This document shows, piece by piece, positions 34,608 to 42,380 of a stretch of DNA of 42,380 nucleotides; position 1 is the stretch's first letter; the number at the start of each line of letters is the position of its first letter. The notes under the pieces were generated by a model. That model worked only from the letters and a program-made list of their open reading frames with translations. It did no database searches and was not told the origin of the DNA. This DNA is from Oscillospiraceae bacterium. Its GTDB lineage: Bacteria > Bacillota > Clostridia > UMGS1840 > HGM11507. A program made the translations under genes and the position numbers. The DNA lies in the NCBI GenBank assembly GCA_015068665.1, contig SVKB01000020.1, positions 1 through 42,380 of the forward strand. Reading direction: 5' to 3'.

Positions 34608-37600
34608 TTAAATAACCTCCCTGTTTATAATGTACATTGTCTGTACGTTGTATGATGTTGATTTGATAATAACAAGACTTGCTTTATCGGTATCCTGTGA
34701 TACCTCATCAGTTGTAATAATATCTGAGATATTTCCCTGTCTTACATCCGTTGCTTCAATTACCTTTGTGGGGTCGGACGAATCCACCTTCAGGGTAATC
34801 AGAACAGGGGTTACATTTGATACATCGTAAAACTGCTCTGTATATGTGGAAGGAGTGGCAGGGTCAATTGTGTCAACCTTTTGCTTGCCAAGCATAAGCT
34901 TAACTGTGCTTCCGTTTACATTTCTCACATATCCGGTTGTAATCATATAATTCATTGTAAACGCTGAGTATACGGTTCTTTCATCAAAGGGGAACAAGGT
35001 TGTATTATATGGAGTCGGTTCAATATATGCGTAGTTAGTTGAAGAAAGAGTATGGAAAAGATTTTCCGATTTAAACACTCTTTCGATATGGGATATTCTT
35101 CCGTCATTTGCTATAATTCTTATAACATCGCCCTGCTTAAGCGGTGATACTGCTGTTCCCGAGAATTTATTTTCCGAAGCTGTTGCGCCGTCTAAAAGAT
35201 ATTTAAAGGCTGAAAATGTATTTTCCTTATCAATAAGAGCAGAGCTTTCGGTTTTACCGTCAACCGTATAGTAAACCTTTGTAAGCTCACGGTCAAGCTC
35301 TTCATCGTAAACCTGAGCTGTTCTTAAAAATATACTCATAGGATAGGATGCCGCATAGGAAACCTTGCCGTACCAGTGAACATCGTTTCTTCCTCTTAAT
35401 ACAACCAGACCTGCATAGCCTGTGTCAGGGTCAATGTCATAGCCCTGGATATCATATGCAATCAAGGGATTTATTGAAGCTAAATCGTAAATTCTGTAAT
35501 ACTCGTCACTTACGGTGCCTTCATACATTTTAACAACATTTTCCACAGGGGTTTTCTTATACTGTGCATATTCCATTGAAGCATAGTTTGACCACTTATC
35601 AAGACCGTACATATCAATTTCAGGAACGGTGAATATTACAGTATCGGAATTTAAATAGAATCTTCCGTCCACCGTGTATGAGTTACCCTTATTTACATAA
35701 CCCACTCTTGGATTTCTATAGCCCGCTTTAAGAGTGTCTTTATCATTTACTTCTTCATTTGAATATTTTATATGAGAATGAGTGGAATAAATATTTATAT
35801 CGCTTCCCCCATTCATATTCGGTTTGTCGGTATCAATTGCTCTTATTTCACCCTTGCTGTTTAAGGTTAAAATAGCAGGCTTTTTAGCGCCCTGAGTATA
35901 TATGGAGCCTCCCGCACCTGTATTAAGAGCGGAGTATGCTCTGTCGTGATCGGTGTATTCAACACCGTCTATTTTAATTTTTGCACCGGCAGCATAGTCG
36001 GTGATTCCGCCCTCTTTATCAAGAACCTTTACACGGAGAGTTTTACTGTCGGTTGTACGTACAGCCGAAGCTAAGATATATACATAATTCTTTGTAGCGG
36101 TAATATTTGAGCTTGTATATGCAATTTTACCTGTTACATCCATATAGAAGGAAGCAGGTTCATTATACTTTATATTGGTAAAGAAGGATTTTTTGATATT
36201 AAGCAGGCTGTCAGATACTTCATAATCCTTATCCCCTACCGTAACCGTTTTATCCGAAGGTGCAGTTCCTGAAATTGAGCCCTCCAGCTTTTCAACCCCC
36301 GGGAAAAGAAGGTAAACAGTATTTCCGTTTACTTTTTCATAGGACTGTGCAACGGATAATATTTCATCCTTTTTAAGATAATTAAGACCGTTATCTTTAA
36401 TATCAATAATTTTAACTATATCGTTTTCTTCTATTTTAAGGCTGTTTGCAGGACTCAAACGGCAGTTTATATAACCTTCCTCTAAATCAAAGGTATCAAC
36501 AACTATATTTCGGGCTGTTGAATTTATTTTATCACCGTACACATTAAAGCTGATAATTTCAACTAAGGATACAGCTCCGCCGTTAACGGGTACTCTTAAA
36601 AATCCGTCTTCGGGAACAATACTGTTCAAATCATATCCTGCATATAAAACACCGTTTAAAATAACCGGAGGAAAACTGTTTTTAAAGCTTATCCTTGTTG
36701 TTTTACTGCTGTTTTTCTCTTCCTCGTATTCAATACCGCTTTCATCGAATTTTACCACACGGTCAGCATTGATTAAATACTCTTCACAGCTTTCAGAAAG
36801 GACATAATTCACAATTTCACTTCTGCCCTTTTCTTCATTATAAAGAATATACACATCCATTCGGCAGCCTAAATGGTTGCCGATAGAAGAGGAGTCTGAA
36901 TATGCGGAAATCACCGCACCTGTTTTAGAATCCAAAAAGGTGCATCTTTCCTCATCCATTATGCTTACACCGTCAACGGAGGTAATACCGTTATCGGTAA
37001 GTACAGCATCATATTTTTTAATGTTATATACCGTTTCAAGCACGCTGATACGGTTTTCGGAAATTTTTATTCCGTCAACCGATATATTTTCTACCGTAGC
37101 GGGAAAAAGAAAAAGCATATTATATAAAAGCTTCGCAACAAATTTTCCGTCAGCCTTATCTTCCTTTAAAAGCTCGCCTTTGGTAAGCCCCTTATTTACC
37201 CCAACCGTTAAATAACCGGTAGGATATCCCCCCATATCCTTCGCATAAAGGGAATAACCCAATGCATTGCAGGCAATAACTATCGCATCGGTAGTTGTTA
37301 ATTTACTTTCGGGATGAAACATATTATTTGCTCCACCGTTAACAATACCGAGATTTTTAGCCGCCCTGATATACGCGCCGTGCATTGTATCGGAAGTAAC
37401 ATCCGAAAAAGCACCGTTCGGATTAAGATTGGAGAAATCCGCATCCGGATAAAGAAGGTTTACAACTCTCTTTGTAAATTCTCCCTTCGTTATTTCGGAA
37501 TTTTCCGAAAATCCCTTTTCCAGAACACCGATTGCTTTTAAGAAGCCTGTCTGCATGCTCTCGGTCACCGTTTCACTGGAGTAAACGGGAAGAATGCTCA

Positions 37601-37643
37601 GACTGATAGCCATAAGAAGCAATATCGCAATAATTTTTTTCAT
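34608..37643 (-). CDS. SLH-domain surface protein of unknown function
   Basis: 1011 aa. A signal peptide (MKKIIAILLLMAISLSILPV) is followed by three SLH repeats (about 28-190, with TKGEFTKRVVNLLYP and STTDAIVIACNALGY-like segments) and a long beta-rich part of about 800 residues with no domain I recognise. The arrangement suggests a chain of small beta-domains. Its ATG overlaps the stop of the 641-aa propeller gene (ATGA), and its stop abuts the next SLH gene, so it is translated in step with both. Probably sits in the cell wall as a scaffold or binding partner; that is inferred from SLH repeats and operon position only. Confidence 0.9.
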   Translation of the reverse strand: MKKIIAILLLMAISLSILPVYSSETVTESMQTGFLKAIGVLEKGFSENSEITKGEFTKRVVNLLYPDADFSNLNPNGAFSDVTSDTMHGAYIRAAKNLGIVNGGANNMFHPESKLTTTDAIVIACNALGYSLYAKDMGGYPTGYLTVGVNKGLTKGELLKEDKADGKFVAKLLYNMLFLFPATVENISVDGIKISENRISVLETVYNIKKYDAVLTDNGITSVDGVSIMDEERCTFLDSKTGAVISAYSDSSSIGNHLGCRMDVYILYNEEKGRSEIVNYVLSESCEEYLINADRVVKFDESGIEYEEEKNSSKTTRISFKNSFPPVILNGVLYAGYDLNSIVPEDGFLRVPVNGGAVSLVEIISFNVYGDKINSTARNIVVDTFDLEEGYINCRLSPANSLKIEENDIVKIIDIKDNGLNYLKKDEILSVAQSYEKVNGNTVYLLFPGVEKLEGSISGTAPSDKTVTVGDKDYEVSDSLLNIKKSFFTNIKYNEPASFYMDVTGKIAYTSSNITATKNYVYILASAVRTTDSKTLRVKVLDKEGGITDYAAGAKIKIDGVEYTDHDRAYSALNTGAGGSIYTQGAKKPAILTLNSKGEIRAIDTDKPNMNGGSDINIYSTHSHIKYSNEEVNDKDTLKAGYRNPRVGYVNKGNSYTVDGRFYLNSDTVIFTVPEIDMYGLDKWSNYASMEYAQYKKTPVENVVKMYEGTVSDEYYRIYDLASINPLIAYDIQGYDIDPDTGYAGLVVLRGRNDVHWYGKVSYAASYPMSIFLRTAQVYDEELDRELTKVYYTVDGKTESSALIDKENTFSAFKYLLDGATASENKFSGTAVSPLKQGDVIRIIANDGRISHIERVFKSENLFHTLSSTNYAYIEPTPYNTTLFPFDERTVYSAFTMNYMITTGYVRNVNGSTVKLMLGKQKVDTIDPATPSTYTEQFYDVSNVTPVLITLKVDSSDPTKVIEATDVRQGNISDIITTDEVSQDTDKASLVIIKSTSYNVQTMYIINREVI

Positions 37644-39565
37644 TTTAACTCCTCCGCTTCAATTAAATAAAATTTGTTTTCCACTGCATAGTATATATTA
37701 TCCTTACCGTCAAAGGTAAAGAGAAAAACACCGTCAGTTTCTTCCGTTATTCTTTCAAATTCCATTGTTTCTTTATTAAATCTGTGAATTCCTAAAATAT
37801 TGGCATAAATCCTGCCCCTGGAATCCTTTCTTATATATGTAGGACGCCATCTGTGTCTTACCTGTGAATAGGTGTAGTCATCAACCGTGGCATACTTTAT
37901 AACCTGTTCTTTATCTATATCCACACACATAAGAGTATTTCCGGTAACCGCCCATAAGAAGTCCTTGTCATAATAAACTCCGCCTATCCATCCGGGAGCT
38001 AAGTTTTCATCAAATACAGGGGTGAAGGTCTTTATCATTTCCATCTTATTCACATCAAACATAAATACCTTCGCAGGCTCTTTGTCGGGCGTGGCGCTTA
38101 ACCCTCCCCACACACTGGTGGAGCCGTAAAGAATACCGTCTCTGTAGCAAAGACTGATTATACTCTGCTGAGGAACAGGGGCTTTTATAACCTTATTAGT
38201 TCCTGTTTTGGTATCGTATATTATTATATCTCCGCCTCTTAAGCCGTAATCGGGCACGGTTCCCATAAAAACCATTCCGTCTCCCGCACACATGGCAAAG
38301 GGGCGATCCTGCTTTTCCGACATTTTTCCGATAAGCGCGGGCTTTTCTTTATTTTCTTTGAAATTATACCTGTAAAGAATATTTCCCGGATATACTCCCA
38401 TATACTGGATACCCTCGTAACCTATCATACCCTCGCATTGCCCCACTCTTATATCTGTCAGAGCTTTGGAATCGATATCGTATCTTACGGCATTATCACC
38501 GCAGTATCCGCTAAGATATATTCCGTTATCGGAATTTTTAAAATCTCCCGCTTCAAGAGACTGTATGTAATAGGTACCGTTACAAAGGTCAAGCTTTTCG
38601 GACCACACCTTTTTATTTGCAAGGTCAATAAATTCAACTGCTCCGTTATTGTTATCAAGTATCGTAAGAACCTCCGCACCGGTTTTTTTATGAATTAAAA
38701 AAGCTGAGGAAACGGAATTTTTAACATTAAGAGTTCTGATATCCGTTTCGGAAACCTCACCGCTGTCAATATTTATTTCCTTCAGGATTTTTTCGTCAAC
38801 AAAGTAGCACCTGCCGTCTTTTTGGGGAGACGGATAGAGCCCCGGGAAATTTCCCCTGTAGCCTCCATCTATAAATTTTTCCTTCAAAGTATCGTAAATA
38901 AGAAGAGGACAGCCCTTTTCCGACTTGCAATGAATAATAATTTTATCCTCAATAGTCTTCGAGGTATAAATCCAGTTTAATTCCGAAAGATAACCGTCAC
39001 TGAATTCCGGTAATGAAATTTCTTTTTTATCCGAAAAATCCGAAATATTTATTTTAATAAATTTCAGAATCGAATCTCCCTTTACTCCACAATATATATA
39101 TCCGTTATGATAAGACAGGGAGCGTACATAGGTTGCACCGGGTATAACCTGCCCCATATCCTCAACCGTATCCTTACGAATATCATATTTTATTACTTTT
39201 CCGCCGGGACTGCTTCCGATATAAATATTACCCTTATCGTCATTATCGGCAACAAAGCATTCTCTTTCCTCGAAAAGTCTGCCGTAATTTTTAAGCGTAT
39301 TGTCATCAAATTTATATCTGAATAAAACTCCTGCCGATACAAGATAAACATTACCGTCCGTATTAACAATATGATTCCAGCAGTTCAGAGAATCCTGCAG
39401 CTCAAAGCTTGCTTTTACCCTGTGACTGTCAAGATCATATATATTAAGTATTGCAGGAACACCCGAAACTGTTGTTATAACATAGTTTGTACCCTTATAT
39501 GCCGTAAATGCCGCATTAAGGGTATGAACTGATTTTATGGGACATCCCAAAAATTTTTTAGTCAT
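37640..39565 (-). CDS. Beta-propeller protein, first gene of the surface operon
   Basis: 641 aa, a stand-alone propeller paralogous to 28993-30915 and to the propeller part of 25883-28975. It has GVPAILNIYD, QDRPFA, TVPDYGLRGG and SVWGGLSATP at matching places. No signal peptide is visible (starts MTKKFLGCPIKSVHT). Good ribosome binding site (AAGGATGAAGG). It is the first gene of the operon, 32 nt or so from the transcription start. If truly cytoplasmic, it may process imported oligosaccharide products; this is inference. Confidence 0.87.
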   Translation of the reverse strand: MTKKFLGCPIKSVHTLNAAFTAYKGTNYVITTVSGVPAILNIYDLDSHRVKASFELQDSLNCWNHIVNTDGNVYLVSAGVLFRYKFDDNTLKNYGRLFEERECFVADNDDKGNIYIGSSPGGKVIKYDIRKDTVEDMGQVIPGATYVRSLSYHNGYIYCGVKGDSILKFIKINISDFSDKKEISLPEFSDGYLSELNWIYTSKTIEDKIIIHCKSEKGCPLLIYDTLKEKFIDGGYRGNFPGLYPSPQKDGRCYFVDEKILKEINIDSGEVSETDIRTLNVKNSVSSAFLIHKKTGAEVLTILDNNNGAVEFIDLANKKVWSEKLDLCNGTYYIQSLEAGDFKNSDNGIYLSGYCGDNAVRYDIDSKALTDIRVGQCEGMIGYEGIQYMGVYPGNILYRYNFKENKEKPALIGKMSEKQDRPFAMCAGDGMVFMGTVPDYGLRGGDIIIYDTKTGTNKVIKAPVPQQSIISLCYRDGILYGSTSVWGGLSATPDKEPAKVFMFDVNKMEMIKTFTPVFDENLAPGWIGGVYYDKDFLWAVTGNTLMCVDIDKEQVIKYATVDDYTYSQVRHRWRPTYIRKDSRGRIYANILGIHRFNKETMEFERITEETDGVFLFTFDGKDNIYYAVENKFYLIEAEELK

Positions 39566-39603
39566 ATACCTTCATCCTTATTTAATTAAAAAATTCCATC
39601 TAT

Positions 39604-39632
39604 ATTCTATCCTACATTTTTTTAATATGCAA
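39604..39632 (-). promoter_or_regulatory. Promoter of the surface operon
   Basis: Minus strand: TTGCAT (39632-39627), 17-bp spacer, TAGAAT (39609-39604), about 40 nt before the ATG. The -35 box is weak, suiting an activator-dependent promoter. Confidence 0.7.
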
Positions 39633-39672
39633 TGGATAATTCCTTCATTTATATGGAATATTCATTCATTTA
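39633..39672 (-). promoter_or_regulatory. Tandem 19-bp direct repeats with 21-bp period
   Basis: TGGATAATTCCTTCATTTA (39633) and TGGAATATTCATTCATTTA (39654) are direct repeats 21 bp apart, abutting the -35 box of the surface operon. Two-turn spacing next to the -35 is the usual layout of AraC/XylS activator sites. Confidence 0.6.
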
Positions 39673-39861
39673 ATAAAAACGGTATATTTATTATCCAGTG
39701 CAGTATCCAAAAGAATTTTTCATCTTTGTTTTAGAATGAACAGTAGAAAATTCTTGCCTTTTACACGACAATTGGATTTCATCAGATTACCTTTCTTTCT
39801 TCCGAAAAAAAGCAAAGGAAAGACAATTTGCAAAAAAATTCGATTAATTAAAATTTTTTTA
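39673..39861. other. AT-rich divergent intergenic region
   Basis: Separates the surface operon promoter from the promoter at 39862. I see no gene; two T/A-rich tracts and a CTTTCTTTCTTCCG pyrimidine run are the only features. Confidence 0.4.
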
Positions 39862-39890
39862 TTGAAATCAGAGCAAAATAGTGATATAAT
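39862..39890 (+). promoter_or_regulatory. Promoter of the F420-ligase-family gene
   Basis: TTGAAA (39862-39867), 17-bp spacer, TATAAT (39885-39890). Confidence 0.8.
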
Positions 39891-39953
39891 TGTATAGCAA
39901 AAAAATTTATAATAGGTTAAATATTGATTTTTATATAGAAAGATGTGATTTTT

Positions 39954-41150
39954 ATGGCAAATGAAAGAAGAGTGGGTACCGTATCAAGAGGTATCCGATG
40001 CCCCATTATAAGAAAGGGCGATGACTTATCCAAAATCGTTGCAACAAGTGTGCTGGAGGCTGCCGAATATGAAGGCTTTTCTCTTAACGACAGGGATGTT
40101 ATCTCCATTACCGAATCAATAGTTGCCCGTGCACAGGGTAATTATGCTACGATTGATAATATCGGTGATGACGTTAAGGCAAAGCTTGGCGGTGAAACTG
40201 TCGGCGTTATATTCCCCATTTTATCAAGAAACCGTTTTGCAATCTGCTTAAAAGGTATTGCAAGAGGTGCAAAGAAAATAGTTTTAATGCTAAGCTACCC
40301 ATCCGATGAGGTTGGAAACCAGCTTGTATCTTTGGATAAGCTTGACGATGCCGGAATTAACCCGTATTCCGATGTGCTGACTCTTGAAAAATACAGAGAG
40401 CTTTTCGGTGATAACAAGCATGAGTTTACCGGGATTGACTATGTTGAATACTATAAAAGCATAATTGAGGGTGAAGGTGCAGAAGCAGAAATTATTTTTG
40501 CAAATCAGGCAAAAACAATTCTTGACTATACCGACTGTGTTCTTACCTGCGATATTCACTCAAGAAAACGCACCAAGAGAATTTTAAAGGAAAATGGTGC
40601 AAAAGTTGTATGCGGCCTTGACGATATTTTAAATGAGTCTGTAGACGGTAGCGGCTTTAACTCAAATTACGGTCTGCTTGGCTCAAACAAGTCAACCGAG
40701 GATACAATCAAGCTGTTCCCTAAAGAATGTAAAGATCTTGTTCTTGATATTCAGAAAAGAATCAAGGATGCTACCGGTAAACATGTTGAGGTTATGGTAT
40801 ACGGAGACGGTGCCTTCAAGGATCCTCAGGGTAAAATCTGGGAGCTTGCAGACCCGGTTGTATCTCCTGCATTTACCGACGGACTTATCGGTACTCCAAA
40901 CGAGCTTAAGCTTAAGTATCTTGCTGATAATGACTTTAAGGATTTATCGGGCGAAGCTTTAAAGGAAGCTATTTCAAAGAGCATTAAGGAAAAGGACAGC
41001 GACCTTGTTGGTAATATGGCTTCTCAGGGAACTACTCCCCGTCAGCTTACCGACCTTATAGGCTCCTTATGTGATTTAACATCAGGCTCGGGTGATAAGG
41101 GTACACCGGTTGTTCTTGTTCAGGGATACTTTGACAATTATACCAATTAA
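39954..41150 (+). CDS. Coenzyme F420-0:L-glutamate ligase family protein
   Basis: 398 aa. The N-terminal GTVSRGIRCPIIRKGDDLSK and DRDVISITESIVARAQGN segments match the CofE/FbiB-type ligase fold, and the central VYGDGAFKDPQGKIWELADPVV is well conserved in relatives from Clostridia. True CofE adds glutamates to F420-0 using GTP, but no F420 biosynthesis genes are seen and this form is longer than archaeal CofE (about 250 aa). A related, unknown ligation is therefore as likely. Start set at ATG 39954 (MANERR); GTG 39945 in the same frame is possible. The single gene is driven by a strong promoter. Confidence 0.85.
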   Translation: MANERRVGTVSRGIRCPIIRKGDDLSKIVATSVLEAAEYEGFSLNDRDVISITESIVARAQGNYATIDNIGDDVKAKLGGETVGVIFPILSRNRFAICLKGIARGAKKIVLMLSYPSDEVGNQLVSLDKLDDAGINPYSDVLTLEKYRELFGDNKHEFTGIDYVEYYKSIIEGEGAEAEIIFANQAKTILDYTDCVLTCDIHSRKRTKRILKENGAKVVCGLDDILNESVDGSGFNSNYGLLGSNKSTEDTIKLFPKECKDLVLDIQKRIKDATGKHVEVMVYGDGAFKDPQGKIWELADPVVSPAFTDGLIGTPNELKLKYLADNDFKDLSGEALKEAISKSIKEKDSDLVGNMASQGTTPRQLTDLIGSLCDLTSGSGDKGTPVVLVQGYFDNYTN

Positions 41151-41300
41151 GAAAAAGGGGCTTTTAAAAAAGTCCGGACCGCAAAAAGTGAAATATGCAA
41201 TACTTATGTAGAGATAACACCTTGAAAATATATTAAAAAGGTAAAGATTTTTAAAAAAATCTTTGAATTTAAAACTTTTTGCTATCCCCCAAAAAAGTAC
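41151..41300 (+). other. Possible structured leader ahead of the HAD gene
   Basis: GCAAAAAGT (41181-41189) can pair with ACTTTTTGC (41274-41282), enclosing about 85 nt with a CCTT/AAGG helix and an AAGATTTTT/AAAATCTT hairpin. A terminator follows directly and then the HAD ribosome binding site. This could be a leader or just the 3' region of the upstream gene; no known riboswitch class was recognised. Confidence 0.25.
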
Positions 41301-41350
41301 GATGAGGATGTAAATAAATTACGGATAATTTACTTGCATCCTCTTTTTTA
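41301..41350 (+). terminator. Terminator upstream of the HAD gene
   Basis: GAGGATG (41304-41310) pairs with CATCCTC (41337-41343), extended by AAATAAATTA/TAATTTACTT, and six T follow. It lies only 15 nt before the HAD ATG, so it either ends the upstream gene or attenuates the HAD gene. Confidence 0.75.
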
Positions 41351-41364
41351 TTAAGGAGATAAAA

Positions 41365-42033
41365 ATGAAAACCAGATTAATGATTTTTGACCTTGACGGT
41401 ACAGTTTTAGATACCGTTACAACCATTGCCCACTTTTGTAATGAGGCGCTTATAAAATACGGACTAAAAACCTTTCCGGTGGAAAGGTATAAATATTTTG
41501 CAGGTGAAGGGGCAAAAAAGCTTACTGAAAACATACTTACTGCACAAAATGCCTATAATGAGGATTTACATATAAAGCTTTTTGATTACTATATGGAAAG
41601 CTATGACAAAACACCTGCCTATTTAACCACCATTTTCAAAGGACTTAAGGAAACCCTTGACGAGCTTAAAAAAATGGGAATTAAAATTGCCATCGTTTCA
41701 AATAAGCCTCATTTCGCTACCCTTTCGGTTACCGAAGAGCTTTACGGAAAGGGCTATTTTGACTTAATTTTCGGTCAGCGGGAAAATGTACCCCTAAAGC
41801 CTGACCCGACGGCAGTTTTAGAAACAGTTTCTCATTTTAAAGTGAAAAAAGAAGAATGTATCTATGTGGGAGATACCTCCACCGATATGATAACGGGGAA
41901 AAATGCAGGAATTTATACAGTAGGAGTATTATGGGGCTTCAGAGATGAAAACGAGCTTCTTGAAAACGGCGCCGATAAGGTTATTAAAAGCCCGGAGGAG
42001 CTGTTGGAATTAGGAATCAGGAATGAAGGATAG
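41365..42033 (+). CDS. HAD-superfamily phosphatase (phosphoglycolate phosphatase-like)
   Basis: 222 aa. Motif I FDLDGT (8-13, nucleophile Asp9, acid Asp11), motif II SNK (112-114), motif III Lys145 in LKPDPT, and motif IV GDTSTD (169-174) are all present, with a helical cap between 20 and 90. Typical for Gph/PGMB-like small-molecule phosphatases; the substrate is open. AAGGAG precedes ATG by 7 nt. The stop (TAG) lies inside a repeat: the last two residues and stop come from AAGGATAGGACGG, the sequence that also occurs at about 25008. The original C terminus may have been slightly different. Confidence 0.9.
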   Translation: MKTRLMIFDLDGTVLDTVTTIAHFCNEALIKYGLKTFPVERYKYFAGEGAKKLTENILTAQNAYNEDLHIKLFDYYMESYDKTPAYLTTIFKGLKETLDELKKMGIKIAIVSNKPHFATLSVTEELYGKGYFDLIFGQRENVPLKPDPTAVLETVSHFKVKKEECIYVGDTSTDMITGKNAGIYTVGVLWGFRDENELLENGADKVIKSPEELLELGIRNEG

Positions 42034-42151
42034 GACGGATATGCCATATAAATGCAGAATTCAGAATGCAGAATGCAAAATGATATGCCGCAAGCGGCAT
42101 AGTGAATTGCACCTTACGGTGCATGAATTGTTAGCCGTCGGAAAGTTATCC
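42025..42151 (+). repeat. 3'-end hairpin-array repeat, copy C (short)
   Basis: Starts inside the HAD stop with AAGGATAGGACGGATATGCC, then ATAAATGCAGAAT heptads, TATGCCGC/GCGGCATA and GCACC/GGTGC, and is cut after CATGAATTGTTA by a MITE-like end. Same orientation to the gene as the other copies. Confidence 0.75.
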
Positions 42152-42380
42152 GAACTCGTTTTTAAATTGTAAATTTTTGATATAATATCGTTAAAATCCT
42201 CGGTAATATCCGAATATTACCTGCGTTTTTGCCTCATTCTATCTAAAAATTTTCTAATTTGAAAATTCTTATAGAACCTATAACCCTTTAAAATTGTGAT
42301 TTTTCAAGGCGGAAGGTTTTGATAATACGAGGTATATCGAAACCGACAACGAAGAAAAAGCCTATTTTTAAGGGTTTGAG
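42133..42380 (-). mobile_element. MITE-like structured repeat, copy 3 (runs off the window)
   Basis: Read on the minus strand it has GGCTTTTTCTTCGTTGTC, the hairpin GGTTTCGATA/TATCAAAACC (42344-42335/42324-42315), CTTCCGCCTTGAAAAATCAC, TTCT/AGAA, GGTAATAT/ATATTACC, and an end with GATAACTTTCCGACGGCTA that matches the terminal repeat of the 25.5-kb copy. It begins inside the hairpin-array repeat, implying insertion into it. The outer end lies beyond the window. Confidence 0.65.

Overview
The window looks like chromosomal DNA from an uncultured, AT-rich, Gram-positive-type anaerobe of the class Clostridia. This rests on PPDK, SLH-anchored surface proteins, 'copper amine oxidase N-terminal' stalk domains, the GlmM/left-handed beta-helix pair, strong AGGAGG ribosome binding sites, TTG/GTG starts and many TTGACA/TATAAT-type promoters with exact 17-bp spacing. 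The combination of SLH proteins with a large heparinase-type lyase suggests a plant- or host-glycan degrader; I cannot name the genus.

Layout. 1-900: a cut-off gene start, a gene remnant split by a MITE-like repeat, and tRNA-Thr(CGU). 899-2906 (minus): glmM and a left-handed beta-helix protein (amino-sugar/cell-wall precursors). 3026-7237 (plus): a secreted 1403-aa heparinase II/III-type lyase with its own promoter. 7238-8310: a dense block of hairpin-array repeats. 8328-12478 (minus): a parE-parC type IIA topoisomerase pair. 12555-14458: a LysR regulator divergent from an EamA transporter. 14629-17381 (minus): an HTH/GHKL-ATPase/STAS-like regulator behind an elaborate operator, and an SLH protein followed in frame by a stop-separated membrane segment. 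17437-17623: a structured non-coding RNA candidate (6S-like) with its own promoter and terminator. 17736-20366 (minus): ppdK. 20621-24780 (plus): two Gfo/Idh/MocA oxidoreductases, a TrpB-type PLP enzyme without TrpA, and an AraC regulator. 24781-25882: a second repeat block. 25883-39565 (minus): a five-gene surface operon of three paralogous beta-propellers and two large SLH proteins. 39954-42033 (plus): an orphan F420-0:glutamyl-ligase family protein and an HAD phosphatase. 42025-end: a third repeat block.

How parts relate. The surface operon and the lyase share modules (SLH, stalk domain, carbohydrate-binding sandwiches) and are probably parts of one cell-surface glycan programme. The operon promoter carries 21-bp-phased direct repeats of the kind bound by AraC-type activators, and an AraC regulator is encoded nearby.

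The most unusual content is non-coding. Several repeat families are built from short hairpins joined by fixed separators, almost always sit at gene 3' ends, and in one family show stems that change while remaining complementary. One family folds on paper into a ladder of nested separators with side hairpins, another is a MITE with compensating stems, and a third sits in the same orientation just after four different stop codons.
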